This document shows, piece by piece, positions 23,174 to 31,900 of a stretch of 44,012 nt of DNA. Under the pieces are notes generated by a model. The model did no database searches. It saw only the letters and a program-made list of their open reading frames with translations, and was not told where the DNA came from. Both the position numbers and the translations under genes were made by a program. Source of the stretch: SVTX01 sp964629615 (GTDB taxonomy: Bacteria > Bacillota > Clostridia > Oscillospirales > CAG-272); assembly GCA_964629615.1 (NCBI GenBank), contig CAZVUD010000010.1:1-44012 (forward strand), written 5' to 3'. Every line of letters begins with the position of its first letter. Within the stretch, counting starts at the first letter, position 1.

Positions 23174-24769
23174 ATGAAGATAAAAGAATGGTTCAAGAGC
23201 CGCATGCCCTCGAAGCGACGCCTCATACAGGTGTATGCCGCGCTTTTGTTTAATGCAAATATCAAGGGATTTATAAACGGAGAGATATATAAGGGAAAAT
23301 TCAAGAGTGTCTGCGTTCCCGGAATGAATTGCTATTCATGTCCCGGAGCTGTAGGTGCATGTCCGCTCGGGTCACTTCAGAATGCGATAGCCGAGGCGGG
23401 AAGCATGAAGAAGTTTGAGGGATTGTATTACGTTGCAGGCATACTCGTGCTGCTCGGAATATTCCTCGGACGCTGGATATGCGGTTTCCTTTGTCCCTTC
23501 GGACTTATTCAGGATTGGCTGTACAAGATAAAGACACCAAAACTCAAAAAGAGCAAGTTCACACGCGCTTTGTCATATCTTAAGTATGTATTACTCGTTC
23601 TGTTCGTGTTCGTGATAACCTTCTCGTTTGGACTTAAGAAAATGACGCTCCCGGGATTTTGTAAATACATATGTCCTGCAGGCATGCTTGAGGGCTCTAT
23701 GGGCTTGCTTTCAAATACGGCGAATGACGGACTGTTTGCAATGCTCGGCCCGCTCTTTACATGGAAATTCGTTCTGTTTATCGGAATGATAGTTGCGGCA
23801 ATATTTATATACAGATTTTTCTGCCGTTTCGTTTGCCCTCTCGGAGCTCTGTACGGACTTTTCAATAAAGTATCGGTATTCGGCATCAAGGTCGAGAGCT
23901 CAAGATGCGTAGATTGCGGTCTTTGCGTGGACAAATGCAAAATGGATATCCGCAAGGTCGGCGACCATGAATGTATCAATTGCGGTGAGTGTATAGATGT
24001 TTGCCCCACAAAGGCGATCATGTGGAAGGGCTCAAAATTCGTTTTGGCGCCATCTGATCTCGGAGTGGGCAGATCTGAGGGCGAGAGTGAAGAAGACTTC
24101 AGAAACAAAAATTCGCGCATTAAGAAGCGAAACAGAGTGATATCTCTTGTCGTTGCGGCGGCTATGGTACTTTCACTTGCAGGAGCGCTGTATTATTTCA
24201 ATTTTGTTGACGGCAAGGCGGATAGTGGCAAGGAGGATGATAGCACGGCAGACACATCGACATCGGGTGGTGAAATTCAGGATCCCGATGCGCCCAAGCG
24301 CGGAAATGAAGTCGGAGATCTTTGCATAGCCAAGGATATCGAGCTTTTCGGCGGCGGAACGTTCAATGTCGATGAGTCAAGCGCAAAGGTTACTGTCATT
24401 AATTTCTGGTATACGACCTGCGGTCCTTGCGTTGTCGAGCTTCCCGATTTCAACAGGATCGGTGAAGAATACAATGGTGATGTCATGGTATATGCTATAC
24501 ATGCGGAGATAGGATCCAAGGACGGTGTCCCTGAATTCATAAATGATAAATTCGGTGATTTCAACGGCGACTATATAAAGTTTGGCTGGGACAGCGGAAG
24601 CGAATATTATTACAGCTTAAATCTGCGCGACTCCTTCCCGGGTACGCTCATAATCGACTCTGACGGTGTTATAAGATATAAGATCATAGGCTCGGCACAT
24701 TATGAGGATAAGGACGGAAAGCTTGGACTTAAGAGCATGATAGAAAGCATAATAAACGAAGATAATTGA
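23174..24769 (+). CDS. NapH-like membrane iron-sulfur protein fused to TlpA-like thioredoxin
   Basis: A 531-residue fusion. Residues 1-235 form a NapH/YccM-type membrane domain with four-cysteine N-terminal segment (Cys47, 53, 56, 63) and three CX3CP-type motifs (C103-C107, C163-C167, C217-C221) next to membrane helices. Two [4Fe-4S] ferredoxin motifs follow at 245-255 and 267-277; the first has Lys instead of the usual Pro after its last Cys. A further membrane helix (about 322-345), an Asp/Ser/Thr-rich linker and a TlpA-like thioredoxin domain (about 378-531) come next, with the active pair C416-GP-C419 and the cis-proline in FPGTLIID (Pro489). The clusters should face the cytoplasm and the thioredoxin the outside, so the chain could pass electrons outward to reduce disulfides (inference). 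GGAGG precedes the ATG. Confidence 0.9.
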   Translation: MKIKEWFKSRMPSKRRLIQVYAALLFNANIKGFINGEIYKGKFKSVCVPGMNCYSCPGAVGACPLGSLQNAIAEAGSMKKFEGLYYVAGILVLLGIFLGRWICGFLCPFGLIQDWLYKIKTPKLKKSKFTRALSYLKYVLLVLFVFVITFSFGLKKMTLPGFCKYICPAGMLEGSMGLLSNTANDGLFAMLGPLFTWKFVLFIGMIVAAIFIYRFFCRFVCPLGALYGLFNKVSVFGIKVESSRCVDCGLCVDKCKMDIRKVGDHECINCGECIDVCPTKAIMWKGSKFVLAPSDLGVGRSEGESEEDFRNKNSRIKKRNRVISLVVAAAMVLSLAGALYYFNFVDGKADSGKEDDSTADTSTSGGEIQDPDAPKRGNEVGDLCIAKDIELFGGGTFNVDESSAKVTVINFWYTTCGPCVVELPDFNRIGEEYNGDVMVYAIHAEIGSKDGVPEFINDKFGDFNGDYIKFGWDSGSEYYYSLNLRDSFPGTLIIDSDGVIRYKIIGSAHYEDKDGKLGLKSMIESIINEDN

Positions 24770-24784
24770 TATTTTAAGTTTTTT

Positions 24785-24822
24785 GGCTTGCGTATACATT
24801 TGTATGCGCAAGCCTTATTTTT
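24785..24822 (+). terminator. Terminator after the iron-sulfur/thioredoxin fusion gene
   Basis: GGCTTGCGTATAC (24785-24797) pairs with GTATGCGCAAGCC (24802-24814) with one G-T pair, followed by TTATTTTTT. Confidence 0.9.
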
Positions 24823-24860
24823 TGTTTTTGCGCGATTTGGTGAATTTTTTGTGAAGGGTA

Positions 24861-24889
24861 TTGCAAAACACTTGAAAATATGATATAAT
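24861..24889 (+). promoter_or_regulatory. Promoter of the small lipoprotein gene
   Basis: TTGCAA (24861-24866) and a perfect TATAAT (24884-24889) are 17 bases apart, about 35 bases before the start codon. Confidence 0.75.
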
Positions 24890-24923
24890 ATGCTGTAAAA
24901 TTAAAAAATAAGGAGATATTGAC

Positions 24924-25388
24924 ATGAAAAGATTTTTGGCAGTTATGCTTGCTCTTTGCATTTGTCTTAGTCTTGCGCTTTGCATAGTATCATGCGACAG
25001 CGGAAATGACGAGAATACCTCAACAGAGGATACATCCACAAAGGTGGAAACTGAGGGCGAGAGCACATCAAGCGAGGCTACCTCGGATGAAGCTACAAGC
25101 GAAGAAATAACAGAAAGCAAGGACACCGGATACAAGGTAAAGGTAGTTGATGCCGACGGCAATCCTCTTAAGGGCGTTTACATACAGCTTTGCTCGGATG
25201 AGATCTGCGGAATGCCTGTTGCTACAGGTGATGACGGATATGCGCGTTTCCCCACCATTACAGATGAGGGCAGAAAGGCTAAGATAGGCGCAGCATACGA
25301 AGGCTATGTTGTGGATACTGAAAAGTACTACGAATTTGACGAAGATCCGTTTGAGCTCACCATCGTGCTTGAAAAGGCAGAAGCTTGA
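24924..25388 (+). CDS. Small lipoprotein with Cna-B-like domain and a CX4C pair
   Basis: A 154-residue lipoprotein. The signal peptide ends in the lipobox IVSC, with Cys24 as the lipid anchor. An about 45-residue Thr/Ser/Glu spacer follows, then a single beta-sandwich domain (about 70-152) of the Cna-B/carboxypeptidase-regulatory type, recognisable by VKVVDADGNPLKGVYIQL and by GDDGYARFP. The mature chain has only two other cysteines, Cys90 and Cys95 (LCSDEIC), in the loop after the second strand. The same domain type occurs near the N-terminus of the large lipoprotein encoded convergently at 25585-28488. AAGGAGAT precedes the ATG. It is transcribed alone, between its own promoter and terminator. 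Function unknown; a substrate or partner of the nearby thioredoxins is a guess. Confidence 0.85.
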   Translation: MKRFLAVMLALCICLSLALCIVSCDSGNDENTSTEDTSTKVETEGESTSSEATSDEATSEEITESKDTGYKVKVVDADGNPLKGVYIQLCSDEICGMPVATGDDGYARFPTITDEGRKAKIGAAYEGYVVDTEKYYEFDEDPFELTIVLEKAEA

Positions 25389-25409
25389 TTTCTACGCGAT
25401 ATAATTAAT

Positions 25410-25448
25410 ACAACAGGCGTGATATTATATCACGCCTGTTGTATTTTT
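25410..25448 (+). terminator. Terminator after the small lipoprotein gene
   Basis: ACAACAGGCGTGATA (25410-25424) and TATCACGCCTGTTGT (25428-25442) form a perfect 15-bp stem with a three-base loop, then five T. Confidence 0.93.
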
Positions 25449-25489
25449 GGCTCATATAAGAGAAGACCTGCAAAACGGCAATATAAAGC

Positions 25490-25534
25490 AAGATCCCGTA
25501 AAAGCCTTTATTACAAAAGCTTTCACGGGATCTT
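25490..25534 (-). terminator. Terminator after the large thioredoxin lipoprotein gene
   Basis: AAGATCCCGT (25490-25499) pairs with ACGGGATCTT (25525-25534), and inside it AAAGC with GCTTT. It lies 50 bases beyond the stop of the minus-strand gene. The T run is imperfect on both strands, so direction is assigned by position. Confidence 0.7.
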
Positions 25535-25584
25535 TATTAAATTTTACATGTAAACCGAATGTTTATATGTAAATATTTGGTTTA

Positions 25585-28488
25585 TCAAAGAGCATCCTTC
25601 TCGTTGAGCACCTCGTAGTAGAAGCAAAGCTTTCTCCAGCTTGATTCAACGCCTGCGAATGTGTACTTATCCATGAGGAGCTGGAGTATGTTTGCAAGCT
25701 CTTCGTCAACCTCAACGCATCCGTACTTTTCGCCTTCTTCTTTGATCATCTTGGTGTTTGCGATCTCTTTTATTCTTTCGGTGCAGTCTTCACCATTGCC
25801 GTGATACTTGCCGTTAATGGCTTCGAGAATCTCATTTTCAAGACCATCGTACATATCCTCGTAGTAATCCTTGAGGTCTGCAATGCAAGCTTCCTTGTCG
25901 AATTTGCCGTTCTTGTCGGTGTGAGCCTTCTTCTTTGCGATAACGACCATGTCTATATCGCTGTATCTGAAGTCAAATGCACCGAGCTCGATCATCTGCA
26001 TTATGGATGTATCGAATGTCTCTGTGGGACATGTAAAGTCAGCATAGAGCTTAGAGGACTCATCGTCGACTTCACCGTTCTTGTTGAGTGTGTAGTAGAG
26101 TCCGTCGCTTCCAAGTGTAATGTCGATACCGGGAGCAATGATCTCGTTCATGTCGCCAACATCGTTAAATCTTGTGGTGAAGGGACCTGCAGATGCCATT
26201 GTAAACATTATGTCCTTTTCAGCAAGGTACTGTATTGAATATTCGACTGTACCTGTAAGAGCGGGGTCAATAAGACATGCTGTGATGTAGTAATCCTTAC
26301 CTGCTGTGAGGTAAACTACCATGTAAACGTTCCATGTATCAACATAGTAAGATTCGTTGCCGAGAGAATAGTTTCTGTCAGCAAATTTATATTCGTAGCA
26401 AGTATTATGGGGATCGCTTTCGTTGTAGATCCAACCGTCTACCTCTGCGTCACCGTAGGAACGGATAAGGTATATACCGCTCTTTTCGGGTGTGAACTTT
26501 GCCAGATAACCTCTGGGCATGATAGCGTGTGTATATGTGAAGGAATTCTTTATAACGTTTTCGGGATCCTTTGTTTCGATAGCTTCGTAAGCAGAGAAGA
26601 ATGCAAGTCCCTTGATGGGGTCTTCAAGCTGCTTGTCGGTGCCGTATGCATCGTAATATGAGCACATCTGCAACCATTCATTGGGATTATCCTTTTCTTC
26701 ACCAATGGTCTGTGCTGCAGCCTCAAGTATGGAGCGGAGCTCCTCTGTTACAGGGCAGTATCCGTTAAGCAGACCGTTGATGGAGAAGTTTGCGTACCAT
26801 TTAAGAGTATATCTGTTTCCATCAAGGACCTCCTGATAGATGTCCTTGCCGTCGTACATGATAGGTCCGCTACCACCGATCTCCTTGGGAGCTGCGAGGT
26901 AGTTGATACCTATTCCTGCAAAAGGAGTTGCACCCATAAGGTTTGCAAATAAGAGGGGACCGTTTTCGTTGTAAACGTGGTAGTAACCGTCGTTTTCGTT
27001 GTAATAGACATCTTCATACTTGTTGTAGCCCATACCGTCTGCAGCGCGTTCTGTTGCGATGTAGCGGGGAATATATGTTGCAACATCGATATCCTTTGCG
27101 TCTATAACTCTGAGGTTCTTGAGCTTAACGATATCGTCGCCTATGTTCTCCATGGCGCTCTTGATGTATGTGAGCATAAGAGTATATGTGCCGTCTTCCT
27201 TTGCAACGCAAGGATAGCATGCATTATACTCGGTGGAAACACCGCTTATGTTGTAAACAAGTCTGCCGTCAACTCTTATGTAGAATATGTCGGAATCCTT
27301 TTCGGTCTCAGTAAAGTAATCAAATCCGAATGCCTGACCTGCCTTGAGCTCAACATCGATGTAGATACGAGAGAAGGAATTGTCAAGCTTGGAGTTTGTT
27401 GTCTTGATAACATTCTTTTCGTTTTCGTCGATCACGAAGGGCCATGCGTATTCGCGTGTATCGGGATTATCCTCAGCGCGGAACGAAATGTTGAAGCTGC
27501 CGTCTGTTACTGCATTCTTGATCTCGTCAGAGGAGGGCATCTCGATATCTACCTTAACTACGGGCTGAAGCTCGCCAATGCTTGTGAAGAGCTTCTGCTG
27601 GTAAAGGGGATTTGTGAAGTGCTCGAAAGCCTTTCTGAAGGGAGTCTCACTGGGAAGACTACCAATTTCGATAAGGCAGATAACACCGTATCTGTCGATG
27701 AATACGGATGTAGGATAACCTGTAATGCCGAATGCAGATGAAAGATCTGAGCCTGTCTTTGCCATGTTCATGGTGTAGCTGTTGTTATCTCTGAAATCCT
27801 TGACATTCTGCTCGGTTTCAGTGGGAAGGGGATTTATCGCGATAGATCCGACAGAATCCTTAAATTCCTCGGCAACTGCATTCATGTAGGGGAACTCTGC
27901 CTTGCAGGGAGAGCAACCAACATAGAAGAAGTTTATGAGTACACACTTCTTTTCTTCAAGCACCTCGGAAAGGGTGAATTCCTTACCGTCGATGGTGGTT
28001 ACAGTAAAGTCGTGCATTACGCTGCCCACCTTGTAGCTTACGCCGTCAAGGTTCGTGTCATCTATAACGTGAGATGTAAGCACTATCTTTGCGGAAGTAC
28101 CCGTAAAGGTATATGCCTCGTTTACATCGTAACCGTCGGGAACGTTTGAGAGACTTATCTTGTAGTCGAGTCCTGCTTTGAGTTTGACATTGGACTTGCC
28201 CTCGGATGTGATCTCGCCTGATGCAACGGTGTCATTGCCGTTTAAAACATCAAACTTTACTCCCTCAAGCACGAGTCCGCCTGCCGATACTACCTCAACT
28301 GTGTAGTTGATCTCATCTGAAGGCTCAACGGGTGTGCCGCCCTGGTCGTTAGTTGTGGTTTCTTCACCCTGAGTTGTATCCTCGGACGATGTGTCATCCT
28401 TTTTACATGACGCGAGAGAAGCGAGCATGGTGGAAGCCACAAGGCACAGGGAGATCAGAGAAAGAAATCTGCGTGTGTTTTTTTTCAT
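25585..28488 (-). CDS. Large lipoprotein with Cna-B-like and TlpA-like thioredoxin domains
   Basis: A 967-residue lipoprotein: signal peptide with lipobox LASC (Cys28), a Thr/Glu/Asp-rich spacer, a Cna-B-like domain (about 60-140) like that of the neighbouring small lipoprotein, and a TlpA/AhpC-like thioredoxin domain (about 153-300) with the active pair in FFYVGCSPCKAEF (Cys192, Cys195) and the cis-proline in GYPTSVFID (Pro259). The remaining about 660 residues match nothing I can name; they include a jelly-roll-like part (about 330-450) with a second CXXC (Cys424-YP-Cys427) and a later strand-rich part resembling pre-peptidase C-terminal domains (LAKFTPEKSGIYLIRSYG). The ATG at 28488 is chosen because GGAAGG lies eight bases before it; the frame stays open 72 bases further upstream. 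Codons ending in C are frequent, which suggests high expression. Confidence 0.88.
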   Translation of the reverse strand: MKKNTRRFLSLISLCLVASTMLASLASCKKDDTSSEDTTQGEETTTNDQGGTPVEPSDEINYTVEVVSAGGLVLEGVKFDVLNGNDTVASGEITSEGKSNVKLKAGLDYKISLSNVPDGYDVNEAYTFTGTSAKIVLTSHVIDDTNLDGVSYKVGSVMHDFTVTTIDGKEFTLSEVLEEKKCVLINFFYVGCSPCKAEFPYMNAVAEEFKDSVGSIAINPLPTETEQNVKDFRDNNSYTMNMAKTGSDLSSAFGITGYPTSVFIDRYGVICLIEIGSLPSETPFRKAFEHFTNPLYQQKLFTSIGELQPVVKVDIEMPSSDEIKNAVTDGSFNISFRAEDNPDTREYAWPFVIDENEKNVIKTTNSKLDNSFSRIYIDVELKAGQAFGFDYFTETEKDSDIFYIRVDGRLVYNISGVSTEYNACYPCVAKEDGTYTLMLTYIKSAMENIGDDIVKLKNLRVIDAKDIDVATYIPRYIATERAADGMGYNKYEDVYYNENDGYYHVYNENGPLLFANLMGATPFAGIGINYLAAPKEIGGSGPIMYDGKDIYQEVLDGNRYTLKWYANFSINGLLNGYCPVTEELRSILEAAAQTIGEEKDNPNEWLQMCSYYDAYGTDKQLEDPIKGLAFFSAYEAIETKDPENVIKNSFTYTHAIMPRGYLAKFTPEKSGIYLIRSYGDAEVDGWIYNESDPHNTCYEYKFADRNYSLGNESYYVDTWNVYMVVYLTAGKDYYITACLIDPALTGTVEYSIQYLAEKDIMFTMASAGPFTTRFNDVGDMNEIIAPGIDITLGSDGLYYTLNKNGEVDDESSKLYADFTCPTETFDTSIMQMIELGAFDFRYSDIDMVVIAKKKAHTDKNGKFDKEACIADLKDYYEDMYDGLENEILEAINGKYHGNGEDCTERIKEIANTKMIKEEGEKYGCVEVDEELANILQLLMDKYTFAGVESSWRKLCFYYEVLNEKDAL

Positions 28489-28631
28489 GATAGACCTTCC
28501 TTTCTTTGTTACGTTTGCGAGAAAATGAATTAAAACTTGCAAAAAACTGTCGGCTTGCAATTTTGAAAGGCGAAAGCTTTAAAGTTTCCTTCCTTTTTAT
28601 ATATGCGCTGTCAAACGTAACGTGTAGCACT

Positions 28632-28661
28632 GTTATACGGAATGCATGAATTTTTTTGCAA
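28632..28661 (-). promoter_or_regulatory. Possible promoter of the large lipoprotein gene
   Basis: On the minus strand TTGCAA (28656-28661) and TATAAC (28632-28637) are 18 bases apart. The leader would be about 140 bases. A second TTGACA occurs nearer the gene but without a good -10 box. Confidence 0.45.
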
Positions 28662-28838
28662 GTGATGTTGCAAATGAGATTACACCACTCCATAATAACA
28701 ATTATCGCCTTCAAGTATATCACAGCGAAAAAAGCAAATCAATAACTTTGTGAAAACATTTTATTACTATAATGTTAAAAAGTATTAATAAAAAATGTAA
28801 AAAATTCACATATTAACTCATATCTTAACAAAAAATAC

Positions 28839-28867
28839 TTGATTTAATCCGAAGTATGTGGTAAAAT
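28839..28867 (+). promoter_or_regulatory. Promoter of the giant protease operon
   Basis: TTGATT (28839-28844) and TAAAAT (28862-28867) are 17 bases apart. The site overlaps an in-frame GTG at 28858, so translation cannot begin there on this transcript; this supports the ATG at 28948. Confidence 0.65.
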
Positions 28868-28947
28868 ATGATTTATATAATCGACATTTATGGCTAAAAA
28901 GACCTTATAGCTCGAAAATCGCAAAAACACGAAAGGTTGGAAAAACA

Positions 28948-31900
28948 ATGGCACAAAGAAAAAGAGTGATCAGGATAGCGGCATCGGCATTAGTTTTAGT
29001 GCTTGCCTTGTCCATGGCTATCTCCTTTGGAATGTTCAAAAAGGCAGACGGTGAGACGACTCATCCGTTCGTTGAACTTCTTAAGGGCAGCGTAAACTCA
29101 CACAAAGAGGATTTCTATAATGACACTGTCATATACAGACTTCCCGATACCGTTAAGGATACGGATTATATCTCGGTCATCGTCAGTACGAAATCGCAGA
29201 CATTGCTTGATGCTTACGATAACTCCGGCAGTAATATCAAATTCAGCGAATATGCTTATTCTGATATGGCGGCAGGCGTAAAGTCCGAGATCACAAAGGA
29301 AAATAACGATATAATCGAGAGCCTTGAAAAAAGCGGCGTCAAGTTCAGCGTGGGCGTTACATACGACACGGTGCTTGCCGGCTTTGAGATAGTTATTCAG
29401 GCGGCAGATTTCGTAAGTGTCTGCAAGACTATCGGCGACAGAGCTCAGACCATCGTAGGCGAGGTATACAACACATGCGATACCGAGCTTGTTGAAAACA
29501 ACGTTGACGTTTTTGATACGGGTATCTTCGACAGCTCCAGCGTTCCTTACGACGGAACAGGCATGGTAGTAGCGGTAGTTGATACAGGTCTTGACCACTC
29601 ACATACAGCATTCTCGGTTGCAAACTTCACAGCGGACAGAAGCAAGCTTGGTCTTACATCGGACAGAGTAAATGCACTCATCTCCGATACAGCGGCTTCA
29701 AGGCTCCACACCGAAAACAACGGATCGGTGCTCAGCGTTGGTGACGTTTACTACAACGAAAAGGTTCCTTTCGCATTTGACTATGCGGATAACGACCCTG
29801 ACGTTTTCCCGATAGAAAACAACCACGGTACACACGTAGCAGGTATCATTGCCGGTAAGGATGACGAGATAACAGGTGTTGCTCCCAACGCACAGCTTGC
29901 TATCATGAAGGTATTCTCCGACACTGATGCTCAGGCACGTACACCTTGGATACTTGCAGCTCTTGAGGACTGCGTAGTTCTCGGAGTTGACGTTATCAAT
30001 ATGTCACTTGGTACGAGCTGCGGATTCAGCCGTGCGAGCGACAGAGAAGTAGTATCGGGTGTATACGAAAAGATCAGAGAAAGAGGCATAAGCCTTATAG
30101 TTGCGGCTTCCAATGCTTACAACTCAGCTTACGGCTCTGAAAAGAACGGTAACCTTCCTCTCACGTCCAACCCCGACAGTGCAACGGTAGGTTCTCCCGG
30201 AACATATGCAGGTGCGATGAGCGTTGCATCCATAAACGGTGCAAAGACATCCTACATGCTCCACAACAACAAGATAGTATACTTCACAGAGGCAAACGAC
30301 AAGGCGTACAAGGAGAGAAGCTTCTTTGACGATATCTTCAACGAGGGCGAGAGCGAGCTTGAGATCGAGTACGTTACCGTTCCCGGTGCGGGTAGAGAAG
30401 CGGACTACGCAGGCGTTGACGTAACAGGAAAGATCGCTCTTGTAAAGAGAGGATCCTCCACATTTGAAGAAAAAGTAAATACAGCTGAAAAGATGGGCGC
30501 ACGCGGCGTTATAATCTACAATAACGTTTCGGGTGAGATCAAGATGAACATAGGTGATGCAAAGATCGCGGTATGTTCTATCCGTCAGGACGCAGGTGAG
30601 GCACTTGCGGCAACCTCCAAGGGCACGATCAAGATCAGCCGCGATCAGCAGGCAGGTCCTTTCATGTCTGACTTCTCATCGTGGGGTCCTAACCCCGACC
30701 TTCAGATCAAGCCTGAGATCACAGCTCACGGCGGATCTATCTATTCGGCAGTACCCGGTCAGAGCTACGACAGAATGTCAGGTACATCCATGGCTGCTGT
30801 GTATGCGCTCCTTCGTCAGTATGTAGTAGAAAAGTTCCCTGATATAGCAAATGATTCCGTTGCTGTAAATCAGACGGTAAACCGCCTTGTAATGTCAACG
30901 GCTGACATAGTTCTTAATAAGAACGGCTTGCCTTACTCGGTAAGAAAGCAGGGCGCAGGTCTTGCAAACCTTCTTAACTCCTCACTCACACCCGCTTACA
31001 TTCAGACATATGACCGCAAGACGGGCGAGCTTATGGATAAGACAAAGATCGAGCTTGGCGACGATCCTTCGAGAACGGGAGTTTATGAATTGACGTTCTC
31101 GGTATACAACTTCGGTACAAGTGCTCTCACATATGATATTTCCGCATATGTTATGACAGAGGGCGTAAGCGATATAAAGACAAATAAGGGTGAAACCACA
31201 GTTACCGAAGAGGGCTATGCTCTCACAGGTGCTAAGATAGAGATCGTGTCGGTAAGCAATGCTGCTGAAAACGGCACAAAGATCACTGTGAACGCAAAGC
31301 AGACCGCAAATGTAAAGGTCAAGATAGTACTCAGCGATGCAGACAAGGAATATCTCAACAAGTCGTTTGAAAATGGAATGTATGTTGAGGGATTTGTTAC
31401 CTTGAAGGCGGTTGAGGGCACGACTGTTGACATGAGCGTTCCTTACCTTGCATTCTACGGTGACTGGTCCGAGGCTCCTCTTTTCGATACAGACTACTTC
31501 GAAACCAACAAGGATGAGCTTGATAACTCCATCGACCTTCTTGATAAGACACTTGCAGACGCATATGCAACACGTCCTATCGGTGTGGTACAGCTTGACT
31601 ACATAAGCTACCTCGGCTCATACTATTTCCTTCAGGATCCTTCCGCAAAGCAGATCTCTGCAGACAGGAAGTACATATCCATCTCCAATCAGGACGGCAC
31701 GGTGCACGCGCTTGGATATGTTTGGGCAGGCTTGCTCAGAAATGCGGCTAAGATCGAGATAACAATTACCGAGGATTCCACGGGAGAGGTAATATTCACC
31801 GAAACAAAGGAATCAATACGTAAATCCTACGGAGAGGGCAGCACGCCTTATCCTGCAAATATTGAGATAGACTTCGATGCTATGGAGCACAATCTCAAGA

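Larger units (their letters stand above)
28489..28947. other. Divergent AT-rich promoter region
   Basis: This 459-base gap separates the large minus-strand lipoprotein gene from the giant plus-strand protease gene. It is AT-rich and holds one promoter for each side, listed separately. I see no open reading frame with a credible ribosome binding site and no RNA gene. Confidence 0.6.

Noticed and set aside
26977..27741. 254-codon plus-strand open frame inside the large lipoprotein gene
   Set aside because: Antisense to a clear coding region with signal peptide and thioredoxin motifs; Val/Cys-rich shadow translation without family resemblance.
28858..28947. Start of the giant protease at GTG 28858
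   Set aside because: That codon lies within the predicted promoter, and the extra 30 residues are not part of a signal peptide; ATG 28948 has a ribosome binding site and a proper signal sequence.
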